Assembly: GCF_037126465.1 (NCBI RefSeq)
Contig: NC_088202.1
Location: 81,076,160 to 81,140,159 of the forward strand
Direction: 5' to 3'
DNA from: Ornithodoros turicata
Taxonomy: Eukaryota > Arthropoda > Arachnida > Ixodida > Argasidae
Length of the DNA stretch: 64,000 nt
Positions within the stretch are counted from its first letter, which is position 1, and the number at the start of each line of letters is the position of its first letter. The position numbers were made by a program, and so were the translations under genes. Of this stretch, positions 1 to 12,796 are shown one piece after another. The notes beneath the pieces are model-generated. The model was not told where the DNA came from. It did not search any database and saw only the letters and a list, made by a program, of their open reading frames with translations.

Positions 1-1639
1 CTTTGATCCAGAAAAATTCCTCCTGGTGTACGGGGAGTTCCGTGACAGAAAGCACAGTCTTTAACACACAAAAAAAGTGACAGGGAAATTCATAGTTTCT
101 TTAGGAAAATTATGATTTGTTCTGCACTGACCAAAAAATCATCCACGTGTCTAAATATGTTATCAACAGTGTCTCATAATTCACTGACCTTCAAGAGGCG
201 ATTTACACGGCTACTTCCATCAGCAAGATACAAATCGTTACGGTGCCTTCGACAATACTTTAAAACCAATACAGCCTCACCCTTTTAACGATATATTGAC
301 CCCCACATATTCAGTCATGGTTGTTCCTAGGTGAATATCTAACAAATTAATAAAGTAGTCGAGCGAACGTGGACAGCTCGTTCGATAAATACCGCGCCAT
401 ATTTTTTAAATTTGATTTTCAATCTGTTTCAGCAGTTAACATACTCTTGGGTAGCACGTTACAAATCTTGCAATACATGTTAGAGATATCAAGGGAGAAA
501 AAAATATGTCGTCCTGCTTCAGGTTCCTTGCTTTCTGATGCGGAGTTACTGCTACTTGGCTAACAAGGAAGGGGCGTCAACTCTTAGGCATGTTCTGCGG
601 AAAGGCACTGAGCTACGCACACCAAGTGCTTCCCTCAGAGACCATAAAAAGCCGTTGTGTCATTTCTGTACGAGCTTTGGAGGTGAGAAAGACACTTGGA
701 AGCTTACTAGACAGCGTGGAACTCTCATAATAACTCGAAAACAAGCTATCGGAGTGGGCATCTCAACATTTCAGCCGCCATGATCGATACGGTAGGCCTA
801 TAGAGTGTAACGAACGGTGTCTCCTACGACCGCCCTTTTTTCATGTCGCAGCACAAGGTTTAAACCGTACGATACTCGTTCCCAAGCAATCCAAGCGCAC
901 ACGTAAGAGCAGACATAACAAACACACTTCGCACACAGCATGGCACACAGAGCAAGGCGGAAGCAAGCACGTATTACATTGGATTGGATACCATGCCTTC
1001 ACGCGTGAAAAGGCTGTGGAAAAATCCGGCAGAATCCAGAACTTCGATCATGGCACCTACCGGACTTGGACAATGGGAGGAGGTCTCGCTTCCGTACAGC
1101 TCCTTTGCTCTCTCCAATTACTCTCTCTCCCAGCGTTTCTTCTAGCCTCTCTCCTTATTATTTATATGCTAGACAGAAGAAGCTGGTTTGCCTTGTTCCA
1201 TTCAGACAAATGTCAAAGTAATCCCAGTTTCACTTTCCTGACTTAAGTTTGCCATGCGCATAGACGCGAATATGTCGTGCGGAATAAATATTTACTTAGT
1301 ATGGTGAGCTCTGTGAAGTGTCTTTTAGTGCTTTGTCCCGTCGTTCTCATGCCCATCACTTTAATCACTTTCAACGTGTACCAGTATAAGGCGAAGCTTC
1401 GATTTCATCGGACTGGATTCGTGTACGTTAATCGATAGCCTTTGACAAAGGATAACTCGAGAATACTGAAAAGCCAAGGGGTGCAAATGTGAACAGTGGA
1501 GTGCCTGAGTACCATTATTAGCTCGTGTTGCACTGCCACAGCAGCCAATGCGTAATACCCACGTCAGGCAATAACGCCGCACCAGTTCTCTGCAGTATTG
1601 GGAAGTGACTTAATTATAAGTAACTGTAATGATATTAAT
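1..1639. other. No gene recognised
   Basis: Only short scattered frames without protein-like features or splice-consistent partners; no repeat structure recognised. Confidence 0.6.
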
Positions 1640-1738
1640 TGTAAGCTCCATGCTCATAACACATACATTCTGCCTATTCTCTACAAAGCGGGTAACGTTA
1701 CCAAGCTTCAAAGTATTCAAAGAAGGGCGCTGTATGAT
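1640..1738 (+). mobile_element. LINE reverse-transcriptase remnant
   Basis: A short frame contains YILPILYKAGNVTKLQSIQR followed by RAL, resembling the segment downstream of the catalytic motifs in CR1/L2-type LINEs (L-P-I-L-Y ... K-L-E-x-I-Q-R-R-A). Badly decayed and truncated at both ends. Confidence 0.4.
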
Positions 1739-1739
1739 C

Positions 1740-1925
1740 CTGCAGCTGAGGGTTCTTTAACGTACGATGAACGCTCATCCTCGGAAGCTCCCTCGCGGAA
1801 GACGGCGTGTCAAAGCAACTTGTACCCTGCCAACAAGTTGCTGGCGTTCTCGACCGGGTTCGAATTCGCGCTCTCGGGATCAGAAGGTGAACACGCTACC
1901 GACTGAGCCACCAAGGCCGGTACGG
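1740..1925 (-). mobile_element. Second tRNA-SINE family
   Basis: On the minus strand the A box TGGCTCAGTCGG (1899-1910) and a B-box-like AATTCGAACCC are followed by AGCAACTTGTTGGCAGGGTA and a tail running to 1740. The tail matches 48490-48640, so this is a dispersed SINE, not a tRNA gene. Confidence 0.6.
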
Positions 1926-2212
1926 AGGCAGTAGGGAAACGACGTAGGGACACCCCACTTCCCAACGACGGTGACGGTTTGGGAACTGACGCCACAGCCC
2001 CACTGATCCCCGATGACGACAGTGAGGGTAATCAGTGAGTGATGTGACGATGATATGATGACGACGAATACGCGATATATTTTCAGCAAGTTCTCCACCC
2101 CCGACTATGCTACACGACGCCCTTAGCTTCACTGTCTACGACCGAGTGCCGGGTTGCGACGATGTCTGCTCGAAGGATCCCCGCACCAATGCCAGGGACC
2201 ATCAACATCACT

Positions 2213-2484
2213 TGTTTTGTTTTGGTTTTTATTCTGTGTTAGCACCGCGAAGCAACTGTGACCATGAGCGACGTACAGACGTGGGCAGATGGAGAGATGA
2301 CAGCAGAAAGGAGTGGGGGACAGGAGGACTAGTATGTGTCCTGGAACGACTTCGAGGGAAGCTGTGCCGATATTCGTCTAGAAATAATCCGGAACACCTA
2401 CAGAATGCCTCAGATAGCACACCCAGTTGTAGGATTTAAACCCTCCACCTCCCAGTTGTCAGCACGACCATGCAGCCGGTCCAT
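2213..2484 (-). mobile_element. tRNA-derived SINE, same family, near full length
   Basis: On the minus strand it reads from a B box (GGTTTAAATCC near 2441) through the shared body (TTCGCGGTGCTAACACAG at 2236-2253) to a T-rich tract on the + strand that is its A tail. It is more diverged than the 38819 copy. Confidence 0.72.
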
Positions 2485-4603
2485 CTGACTTCTGTTCGTC
2501 ACCATTTTCTGCCATAATTTACGTCATCTTCGTCTCCACGTCCACATCGGCATCTTTCTTTTGTCATCTTCTCTGTGCTACTCTCTGACCGAGAGGTCAG
2601 GCCTTCGAAAAGGAACACAATGTGACGGGGACGACGGCACTGGCGTATACGCCTGTGCTCGAATAATGCACCCTTCACCACATGGTTAATCCGAGTGCCT
2701 CGTTGCTCTGCTGACTAAACGCTAGGCTCTGAGGAAGAATAATTATTTATATATTATTATATAACTTTTAACTCTATTGGGCGCGAGGAGATTCGGTGTC
2801 GGCCCCTGTTGGAAGCGCATTTTGGCAGCGTATTTGGCTGCGGTTTACTTTCGCTAATCTGGTCTTCGAGCTTGATATATGAGCCCATGGCTTGATTGAT
2901 TTCTCGTGCGATACATCAGCTCATTCGATATTGAATTATGTTTTCCGATAACTCAGGATTTTAAAAGACCACGGAGTCCAACGCCGTCATTCGCAGCGTA
3001 TGTCGCAATGGAGATTGCAGAATCCCGTATCTTCCATGAACGCGAACTGTAATTCCTGGTGAAATCCTTGTCAACAACGTATGACTCGAATTTACAGTGA
3101 CATGACCACGATTTACTGTACGCTTTGTGGTTGTCACAGTGCATGTTGAGAATCTCTCCGCACATCAGAAAATAAAAAAAAGTTTCAGCTTAAATAGCAT
3201 ACTAATCAGCTTAAAAAGTGATGCAGTGTTGCGATTTAACATGTGTCAGTTAATTGTGAAATTTGTCTGCATTGTCGCAAAACCGCAGGGCTTGCCGTTT
3301 ATAGTGAATTACGGGTCGATTATTTGTCGCTCACCTCCTGTATACACCGTTTTATTTTGAATATATAGATTTTTAAAATGTTAAACGCAGCACAGCATTA
3401 AACATCAGGGTTGACGGTTGAAAAAGCGGTTTTCTCTCCTGCATTTAGACATAACCTAATCAGAAATATATGTTGAACATTAGGGGAAGCTCATCGTGTG
3501 CTTGTGACAAACTATTTGTACACAGAAGTAGTACAGGAGTGAGCACGGGCCTATACACATTGTGCAAAAATTCGAATTAGACGAAGTGCAAATATCGCAA
3601 GAAGGAAAACTGAAGCAGTCTTCCGAAACAACACAGAAGGTTTAAATTAGCTGACAAGTGCCTTGATCCCTACTAACCGTCTCATGGGCATGCCTACCAT
3701 TAACAAGAAAATTGTTTCTTCGCTTTCTTTGTCTTTTTATTCTTCATTCCTTTCACCATTGCCATCTCGCGAACCCATTCACAGCTGTATGGATAAACCA
3801 GTCCAGAAGCAGGATCGTTGAGTGGCAAACACTGCTTATCCTGGCAAAAAAATGTTAAAATACGCGATGTGGACACCAGACAACGAGTAGAATAAGAAGG
3901 AAAATCGAAATAGCTGGCCTAAATGCTCGAGCTGTGCATCTCGCTAGCATGTGCCGAAGCAGGCGGGAGTCACGTGGCCCTACTTTCTCCGCAAAAAACG
4001 ACGGCAGTGCCCATTTCTCCAGTGGTGAAGCTCGCGCCCAATAGCTCGTTACCTGTTTCAGCAACTAGTTACAGAAGTCAATTACTACCCTTGAGCAAAC
4101 TAGGTTTTTCGCCATAATGTCGGACGCTATTTACCTTTTCTTTCTTTACTTATTGCAGACCGATATTCATGGTTCATACAACTCAACTGCCGTAGCTCTG
4201 AGGAAACAGACATTTGAAAAGCAATCGAGTCGACAATTCAGAAACAACAAGGTGATACGAGAATAACTCGTTCGCTTTCGGTTTCGAAAGCCTCGATGCC
4301 AAATCCGCCATTTTCACGCGATCACTGTGCGCATGCCCATCCCGCGTATTCTGCTCTTCTGGTTGAAAACAATGGAACCCACCATAGCTGAAAACAGCCG
4401 TAGCCATTACTACGTTAACGCCGCTATACACCATTATCCCGTTCCTGGATTGCTTCCGTCAATTAGTGAGGCTACGCTTCTCGGCACCAGTAATGTATGA
4501 AGGGACCCAGGAACGATAACGAATAGCTTTAGTGCTGGATGACTGCACTGCACTCAACAAGCGCACGAATCTTCTTCCTCTTCTTTAAAACAAGTGTGCA
4601 CAG
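2485..4603. other. No gene recognised
   Basis: AT-rich non-coding sequence; no frame with recognisable protein content and no clear repeat. Confidence 0.6.
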
Positions 4604-5046
4604 CTTATTGGTCTGGCATGGAATGACACGGACACGGTTTGCTCCAGGGTCATGTTGCATACATCAAACGGACACCTACACTTTGTACAGGGAGAAGCAG
4701 CAGGAATAGACCTCGAAGCATTAAGATGGAAACTCAAAAAGTGAACGCACGAAGTATGCTGGAACGAAAGACACAGAAAACCGCAGCGCTCCCTCACGTG
4801 CATTTGTTTTCAGCCAGTAGCAGACGACATTCGAGAGAGAAAACAAATGCACGTGAGGGAGCGCTGCGGTTTTCTGTGTCTTTCGTTCCAGCATACTTCG
4901 TGCGTTCACTTTTTGAGTATCTATCTTAATGCTTCGAGGTCTATTCCTGCTGCTTCTCCCTGTACAAAGTGTAAGTGTCCGTTTGATGTATGCAACATGA
5001 CCCTGGAGCAAACCGTGTCCGTGTCGTTCCATGCCAGACCAATAAG
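4604..5046. repeat. 443-bp foldback (long inverted repeat)
   Basis: Two 208-bp arms (4604-4811 and 4839-5046) are inverted copies differing at only about four positions, with a 27-bp loop (4812-4838). The outer ends are CTTATTGGTCTGGCATGGAA and its complement. I see no obvious target duplication and no gene. The open frames within it are mirror images of one another. Confidence 0.95.
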
Positions 5047-5325
5047 GGGAACGAAAGCAGTCGAAGCACAATACTTTCGTTATTACAGAGAGTTTGGCAG
5101 ACACGTCGATAGATAGATAGAACTTTTCGCATTCACGTACGATAAAGGAGAACACAAGGACAGGTTGACAAGTCTGCTCATAATACCTGGTGCTATTGTG
5201 CAGAGTATACCAGTTGAACGCGGGACGTTCTTGGGTGGGACGTTCTTCAGCGCGGGACGTTCTTGGCATTAAAAATAGAACAAAGGTAAAAAAAAGAAGA
5301 AGAAGAAGACGGCAGTTGACGAAAA

Positions 5326-5425
5326 GTCAGCGCGTGCAGTTGGCGGGACTCGAACCCACTCCAGACTTTAAACTGCTTGGGACGAACTTGCCAACAGAAG
5401 CCTCGAGAAAGAGCTACTGAATCGA
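5326..5425 (-). mobile_element. tRNA-derived SINE head
   Basis: On the minus strand the B box GGGTTCGAGTCCCGCC (near 5340-5355) is preceded by TAGCTCTTTCTCGAGGC at A-box position. Next to the LINE fragment at 5500. Confidence 0.55.
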
Positions 5426-5494
5426 ATTTTAAAATATGGAGTTACTGCTCAGTTGCAACATATACATATTTCCTATGCAGTACCAAAAAATGTG

Positions 5495-5560
5495 GAATAA
5501 AACAGTCTTCACTGACTCAAAATCAGCACTGCAAGCTATTGAAAATTCCGGCATGAATTC
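5495..5560 (+). mobile_element. LINE RNase H fragment, 5' half
   Basis: The + frame reads TVFTDSKSALQAIENSG, the RNase H motif TDSKSAL that contains a catalytic aspartate. The domain is interrupted right after this by a second LINE and resumes near 6842. Confidence 0.6.
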
Positions 5561-5564
5561 CGGC

Positions 5565-6841
5565 ATACATACATTCCGGTAGTTTGTTCCGGGGTGCCTC
5601 AGGGCTCTGTTTTAACCCCTTTATTATTCAATTTGTATGCAAATAATATGCATCATACGCTTTCACACAGATTGTTATTTCAGTATATGCTGACGGCACA
5701 GTTTTGGCTTCTGTTCATGTTAATTTCGCAGAATATGTGCGTCTCTTGCAGCAGGATGCTTGTCCAGTGTGGGATTGGTTCCACGAGAATGAAATACGGG
5801 TTAATTCAGCAAAAAAATCCAACTAACCGTATTCCATAGTTCACCCAAACATGTACATGCCGCATTGCCACTTACTTTACATTCTTCTAAGTGTGATAAC
5901 TGTGTCTGTGTAGCTATCCATTATAGTAATACGGTTAAATATTTGGGTGATGTGGCGAAAGACTTGCGCTTGCCCCATCCTACAGTTGGCAACACAAATA
6001 TTTGGGTATTTTATTCAACAGGGATATGGCTTGGAGTCATCACTTGGTTTCCGTATGTTCAAAGCTAAGAAAGAATTTATGTATATTATATTGGCTACGT
6101 GGTACCACCATTCCTAGAGTAGGGAAAACTATTTTAGAAAGTTTAGGGTATAGTATCATTCGATACGGTGTGACCATATTTGGGCATTGCAGCAAGACTT
6201 GGAAAAGTAAAATTAACTCTATCTTTAAAAAACTGCCTGAAGAGCGTTGTCTAAAGTACTCCTGCACAGTATATGACGGGTCCTTTTGTATATGTACAAC
6301 TTTCCCATTTTGAAAACCTTTTCAGATACACTTTTGTATTGAAGTATTTCCGATAGCAGCTATACAAAAACGTAGCCCCACCAGGCGTCTTCTTAGGAAG
6401 CAACCTCCCCGGTATATTGAGCCGTTAACATTCACCCGTTATGGCAACTATTGTCGTCCTTATTATGTTCCTTTTATTTTTAACAACCTGCTCAACGAAA
6501 TTTTCGCCACCCAATGCAAGCGAGACTTGAAGCGAGGCTTAAGAAATCTCTATTTCAGGTAGCCTTGGTGAAATTTATTTCCAGGGTCTGAAGACAGTGC
6601 CGGATGCTTTAATTTAAGTTGTCTTGCTCCTTATGATCTGGACTGTTCTGAGATTAATCGTGTCGGTTTCGTGTACTCCATGTGATATACAACAATGTCA
6701 TGTATCATAATTTCCATGCTGTTGGTAACCGCTGCTGACGCCGGGCCCTGTGTCACAAGCCCCTCGGGCTTAGGCAGGCCCGCCCATGTAATGTTGTGTA
6801 TTTAGTGAGAGCTGAATGAATAAATGAAATGAAATGAAATA
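5565..6841 (+). mobile_element. 5'-truncated LINE inserted in another LINE
   Basis: It starts within the reverse transcriptase at GVPQGSVLTPLLFNLYANN. With frameshifts it then shows YADG (for the catalytic YADD), WDWFHENEIRVNSAKK, VKYLG, and IPRVGKTILESLGYSIIRYG. It ends in a (TGAAA)n tail at 6818-6840, the kind of simple-repeat 3' end used by several non-LTR families. Several stops and frame changes mean it is dead. Confidence 0.75.
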
Positions 6842-7590
6842 CGACGCTCATCGGCACCCCTAGTCACGGATGTGTTAATGGCTTACCACCTTGTATGCGA
6901 AGCAGGCCACAGGATGGTTCTCCAGTGGGTTCCAGCCCATTGTGGTATCGTAGGGAATGAGGAGGCCGACAGCGCCGCAGAAGCAACTCTCTCGTATCGG
7001 AAGCGGGCCAGTATTGTCCTACTGAGAGGAGACCGTCGTTCCATTCTGCGACGCTTCGTGACTCCCCTGGCTTCCCTCGCCAACGCTCGCTTTGATCCAA
7101 ATGTTGATCCAACGTTCGCTTTCCGCATGCTACGAAACACTTCTCGTCAAGATGCTGCATTAATTCATCGAATGCGACTCGATGTGGCTTTTACAGCACA
7201 GTAGCGTTACCGCTTGAGACAAGTTGACTCTCCGAGATACTGACACTGTGCTGCTCTAGAGGATCTGGAGCACATTCTTCTTGATTGCCCACATTACCAA
7301 CATTCCCGAATCGCAGTCTCCGGGTCTGTTAGTCAGCTGGACTCTCGACCTTTCTCCCGATCAAGGTTGCTTGGTCCCTGGCCGAATCCAGCCCACCAAC
7401 GCTCTGCGCTCCAAGCTCTTTTTGACCTTTCTGGATACAATCGGACTTTGAACCTTATTATGAAGGGGCTCATTATTTCATTCCCCACATCACCACCAGT
7501 AATGGGGTAGAGTATCGCCGTAGTAGAGTATCGCCTCCGGCGATGAAAATCCCCATTCATCATCTTAAAATAAAGTTCTTGTGATTGTTT
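6842..7590 (+). mobile_element. LINE RNase H and 3' end (host of the nested LINE)
   Basis: The frame at 6872 carries VLQWVPAHCGIVGNEEADSA, the RNase H histidine and final aspartate. A frame-shifted C-terminal tail follows with LEHILLDCPHYQHSRI (an HxxxC-type motif of arthropod LINE ORF2) and a stop near 7509. The 3' end reads CCCCATTCATCATCTTAAAA TAAAG. The same 3' end occurs inverted at 13309-13380. This and 5495-5560 are one element split by insertion. Confidence 0.72.
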
Positions 7591-9617
7591 GGAATAGAAG
7601 TTGTTGGATTTGAGTTCATGCTTTTGTCCATCCGAAAAGTAACTGTGCAGTAAAGGGGAAGAGGTGCCGAAATTTAGAACAAACACTGTTCTTTTTCTTG
7701 GCCCAGAGGCAGGGATTATTCCAGCGACCATCCCTTACTGCCCCCCCCCCTAGTGCCACCCCGAACCTTGCAACCCTCTCCCCCAAAACGCCTGTCAGGA
7801 GGAAGAAAAAACAAAAACAGAAAAGCAGCAAATATGGGTGTCACATCCCCTCTACGGTAATTCACGAAATAAGAGACGAAAATCATCTTAATATCTCTGC
7901 CGAGAGCGAGAACAGTCTCTGTCCGATATGTCGCCGGATCTCGTCCCTGAGGACTCAGTGCTTCATCCACCCCACCCCCCCTACAACCCCCAACACCACC
8001 AATCTAAGTTTTTTAGCTGGGATACCCCCAGCCCCCTAGATGGGGAGTTTGCTATTATGGCTTTAAGCACACGTCCGTAATGATACATAAAGACGTCCAT
8101 ACATACATACATACATAAAATGCATAAAGACAATGACGCCCCCCCCCTTTTTTTTTTGATGCCCCTCTCCACCCGTGTTTGAGATTCTGGATGAACCACT
8201 GACGTTCGTTCTTCATGACCGGTTCCCTGGATTTTCTACCTTTCTATTCAAAGTAACTGAGTTCTTTGTAACTACAGCTTTTCACCGACCATTTGTGCAG
8301 AGCAGCTCGGTTGCTCTTTTGTGTAGTAACTGTGTTTGGGTAACCTTCGTAAAATATCTTTTCCCACTATACTGCTTTGAAGCTCATTCTGCACTACCTC
8401 AAGAAGCTGTCGACGCGCGTGCTAAGATGCATGCAGGACTCGTTGCGCCATCCAGTGGTGAGCTCAAGAAACGCTGAGTTGCCGTGATACTGCTGTTTCC
8501 CACGGCGGGGCCTTCGGATCGTGCAAGCCTGAGTAGTAAGGTAAATCAACTCGCGGTCTCGTTGATATCATGTCCGGATATCCCGAGATGTTACCGGTGT
8601 TGTGCATAGAAATTGTACACGTGCTCTCCTAACAACTGCTTCGACATCCTTTCTTGCAGGTGAGCAACGTTTTCTAGTTGTGGGGGTTACGCGGCACACT
8701 GCTGTTCGTTTCTCGCAGTAAGCGATGGCCTATCAACTCCAGGCGCATGCAAAGTCCTCCGTTGTGGTTGCCGCAGTATTAGCGGTGAAATTAAAGTGTG
8801 CACTCGTTCGATACGTCTCGGCCAAAGTCCTGCTATTTCTGGCCCATCGCTTTGACGAAAATATATTGCGTGGGTACGCGGCATGGAGTTGAACACAGCC
8901 TTCAGGAAGTTCTACGCACCGTTTCTTGCGCAAGGTTCATTTGCAAGGCTCATTTGCAAGGTTATCTTACTCTAAGAACAGAATTGAGGGAATCTGCCGT
9001 TTTTCTTTCCCGGCACGTTATTTGGTATTTCGCTATGTTATCTGAAGGTGACTGTTCTCGGAAGCTGGTGCCGTGGGTTAAAACATGCAGGATAAACTTT
9101 GGTGTACGAAGGTTAAACACACGGGTCAGCAACAACAACAACAAAAAAAAAAAAACTTTTTTTTTTTTTTGTCTCTTCGACATGTTGAGGTTGCATTCGT
9201 TTTGTTTTCCGACTTTATCTTCCATTTACGTGTTCTGGAGTTGCCTCACATCGCCATGTTCGTTTTTTCTTTTCTTTTTTTCGCTCAATCCATGAAAAAG
9301 GAAGAACCTGCTGCTTTGCCTTCGTTTGTTCACCCTTGTGAAACCAGCATGAGTTGCACTACTACGCGTGACACAGTAAGTCGAGGTGTCGGCTTTTTCG
9401 CAGCTGTGGGTGAGCTATAACCTTCTTTCACGAGAACACGCTTGAAGGTAGGCGAGTTTGTAACCTGGCGAAGCGGAGAGACTGAGAGACTTTGGACACA
9501 ACTTACAGACACAGCTCCCTCCACCAATGTGGCTGGACATTGAATGTGCGAATATGTCGAATTTGTATTTGTAAACAAATCCATCAACTTTTTCTATGCA
9601 TTTGCATCCCCCTAAAT
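7591..9617. other. No gene; simple repeats
   Basis: Contains a poly-C tract at 7741-7750, (CATA)n near 8099-8116, C8/T10 at 8141-8158 and an A-run followed by a T-run at 9143-9170. The longer frames here span these tracts and look random. Confidence 0.6.
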
Positions 9618-10521
9618 AGAGGGTGTTACGCTATAAAAGTGTACCCGCGCCGGCATATGCCGTGCTCGCGAGTTTCTCAAATGCAGGTGACACATTGTGT
9701 TGTCTACTTCACAAGGACGTTCAATCATGGTAATTTTCTAAGCAACTGAGCACCACAGTGCCAAGTTATAACGCGAAACATGCGATTCCCGTAGCCAAAA
9801 CAATCAAGATGGCGGTGTTGCGAAGAGCAGTTGAGACACTGCTCCCCAGACGGCGACGTGTCGCATATGCTGCCAGCCTGAAAGAACTGCGGTTTTCATT
9901 TCGGTTTCGTGTAACTGTCTCATTTTGCTCCCGAAATGAGCCACGTGAGGAACAAAATTGCCGACGAAAACAGCAGACGACCAGGGCCGGCGAGAGAAAT
10001 TATGGGATGAATCCGGATAAGTCGTCCCCAGGACCCCCTCACGTCTCCTGCGGTGCTGGCAACCGTCGGGCATTAGGTTGTGACGGGCCCTCAAGAGGCC
10101 CGCGCCGCGGGGCTTCATCCCAGATTGCCCTTCCTCTCGCCGGCCCTGCAGATGACAACCAAAATGGATATCGTCTGCTTTCTGTAAGACAGTAAAATAA
10201 CATAACGCGGAGAAGTCTCGGCCAAAGTGACACGCGACACGTCGTCGTCTGGGAAACGGCGTCTCAATTGCCGTTCGCAACACCGCCATCTTGGTTGTTT
10301 GGACTACGCTACGCTACCTTTCGCGATTTTTCGCAATCTCACCTTCGGGAGATGCACCTTTCGTTCCGCAGCTTTGCGTAGCTGTGCTCAATGACCTCGA
10401 AATTTACCATGATGGAATGTCCTTATGAACTTTATTGCAGACAATACAATGTGCAACCTGCATTGAGTAGTTAGCCAGCGCGGCATCCCGGCGCGGGTAG
10501 ACTTTTATAGGGTAACGCTCT
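9618..10521. mobile_element. Inverted-repeat element, 0.9 kb
   Basis: The left end AGAGGGTGTTACGCTATAAA and right end TTTATAGGGTAACGCTCT are inverted copies, and similarity continues inward for about 270 bp (for example AAGATGGCGGTGTTGCGAA at 9808 and its complement near 10275). No target duplication seen. A related element is at 25463-26443. Confidence 0.75.
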
Positions 10522-12796
10522 GTACAAATGTTTTTCTTCGCCGATCTTTTTTTATTATTATTATTATTGTACTGCGTTCGTATTGGCCGCCTTTGTGATG
10601 ACCCGATCAACTGACTGACGCAGTAGTTTTGCACACTCCGGGGAACCATTAGAAGGGACCATATAGCCACCCGAAAAAGTGGAATGGGACACTTGACTGG
10701 TGTAGGGGAGAGGGAATAGCCGACGGAAAGCGACAGGAAGAAACACAGTTCTGCATCGGATCCCGGAATTTCGGCATAATTACATGACCCGAAATCCCGG
10801 GATATCGCGGGGACAAATCCCAGGATTTCGGGATAATAAATTTCAACTTTCTGGACAACGAATACTCGGTGGTACGAGTGAAAAGGAAAGAACAATGTCT
10901 TGCCGACTTTTGGTTTCAAGCGTTCCCTTTCCCGGAAAATATAATTGGTAGTCCGAAACCGAACCTACCTCATCGTCCGCGACATATGACAGAGACGTTA
11001 ACTGCTGACTTATTTGAGCGACGCAAACCATTACTCACAACAGCCCTCAAGTAGTAGAAGAAGTCTTCCGATCCATGGGCTACACAAAATATGGCAGCTT
11101 TGGGGCTAATGGCCATTCTCCGTCGGACGAAGAAGAAGAAGAAGAATCACCGTTTTGGACACAGCCTTCTCGAGAACTAGACTCAGCTACTCCAGAACGG
11201 AACACGACGGTTACTGTGGATGAACAAAAGCAGGAAGAGCAAACCGCACCATTCCTTATCCACACAATTGACATTCCCCATAATTAGGGATGGGCCAACC
11301 GAATCCTCGTACACTATAGGCAGCGATTCGAGATTTGGGAATCCGAATCCCAGTGCCCAAAACAGGAAATCGAACCTTTCGAATCCACCAACCGCGCTTG
11401 TTTGTTTCTTTTTAAAATTGGCACCTCCGGAATCCGCCGAAAGCCTAATTGGCCGACGGGCCCCGGACCCATTAATCAAAGTACAAGAAAGGACGCCGTA
11501 CTCGGTAGCTCAGTCGGTAACGTACCGGCTTGCTGAGCTCAAGATCGCGGGTTCGCCGAGGGCTGTAGCAATGTGGGGGAGGTAAATATTGGTTCCAGCA
11601 CCGCGTGTCGGAGATTTTTGGCATTCGTCAAAAGATCCCCAAGTGGTCTAAATTATCCGCAGTCTTACACTGCGCATGTGCAACATGGCTCCACACTGCG
11701 CAGACAAACCTTGCATGCAACATCACGGTACTATTATACCCGGTGTTTCACGAAAATCCCCCGGCTGTATAATTCGTGAACAGGTGGCGCCATCGAAGAA
11801 ATTTCTTTTTGGTAAAAATCCTTGGGACATCGCCCATGAACTGAGTTGTGAGCGGCTCATTTGCATACGCTCACTAATTAAATGAACATCCTAACTTTAA
11901 ATTTTTTACGCGTTCCCGATGCTGAGCGAATTTGCAGCTGTATCGCAAGCATTAAAACGTAGGATACACACGGTCGGAAGAAAAATATATTCTTTTATTC
12001 ACGTGCCTCACACTGTATTTCTCCAAAATATTTTTTCTCCACGTGAAGCAAAAGTATCTTAAAATTAATTTATATTTTTGAGAAGTATGAGGTTTATGGG
12101 GTGCTCAATCTACCAATGCGTCTGGCAGTATTGCTCTCCGAAGGTAGATTTCAGTCACCTGATCACAGCTGCTGGAAGGCTTCCAACGTTGAGTGAAGAG
12201 CGGAGATTTTCGCGCTGTTGCTAGGAGAGAAGACGCGAAATCTTGATGACGTAACCTACGTTTGGAGAATTCGAAACTATGAAGTTTTGCGGTTTCTTTG
12301 GAAGATTCGTGAAAGCTCGTGACGGTCACTGACTACATTTATAGTTTGCGCACTGAGTCAGGCTGATTTATAATACGAAATAAGATATGATTTCTATATT
12401 CCGTAGTGGTATTATAAGGACAAAAAAAGAAAAAGAAAACGAAGCGCTGAAGGCGAATCATACCAACTCGGCGTTAGCTGTCCTGTGTTGTGATCGCCAG
12501 TATCTCTTTCATTGTGCCTAATTAATTAGATAATACTAGTTAGTTGACTTCTAAAATATTATTCCAAGGACAAAGATATTTCAAAGATATTGGTGCATGT
12601 TTGTAGTAAATTCACGAGGCCCTTGTCTCATTTCAGAGAGCAGCTGCCATAAAATCCTCAAGACCGCATTGAAGACCAAATACAACATGGACGACGATGG
12701 CCAGGTGACGCGTCATTGCATGGACTTCAGGGTCAACACAGAAAGACTACGGACCAAGATAAATTTTTTCCTTCTTTATTCAGGTACATAACTAGA
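10522..12796. other. No gene; SINE and simple repeats only
   Basis: Besides the SINE near 11490 there is a (TTA)n tract near 10550, a CCCGAAATCCCGGG palindrome near 10790 and (GAA)n near 11130. Otherwise nothing recognised. Confidence 0.55.
11490..11620 (+). mobile_element. tRNA-derived SINE head
   Basis: A clear A box TAGCTCAGTCGG (11506-11517) and B box GGTTCGCCG (11550-11558) stand at tRNA-like spacing. No CCA-stem folding or anticodon loop could be confirmed, and the downstream sequence is SINE-like. Confidence 0.6.

Noticed and set aside
4721..5269. Minus-strand open frame of 182 codons
   Set aside because: It runs through both arms of the foldback; the same peptide occurs on the + strand from the other arm, so it is a structural by-product.
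10404..10919. Minus-strand open frame of 171 codons
   Set aside because: It crosses the end of an inverted-repeat element, a TTA tract and a CCCGGGA palindrome; composition is not protein-like.
11490..11620. tRNA gene
   Set aside because: A and B boxes are present, but similar heads recur with non-tRNA bodies and tails; no full cloverleaf could be drawn.
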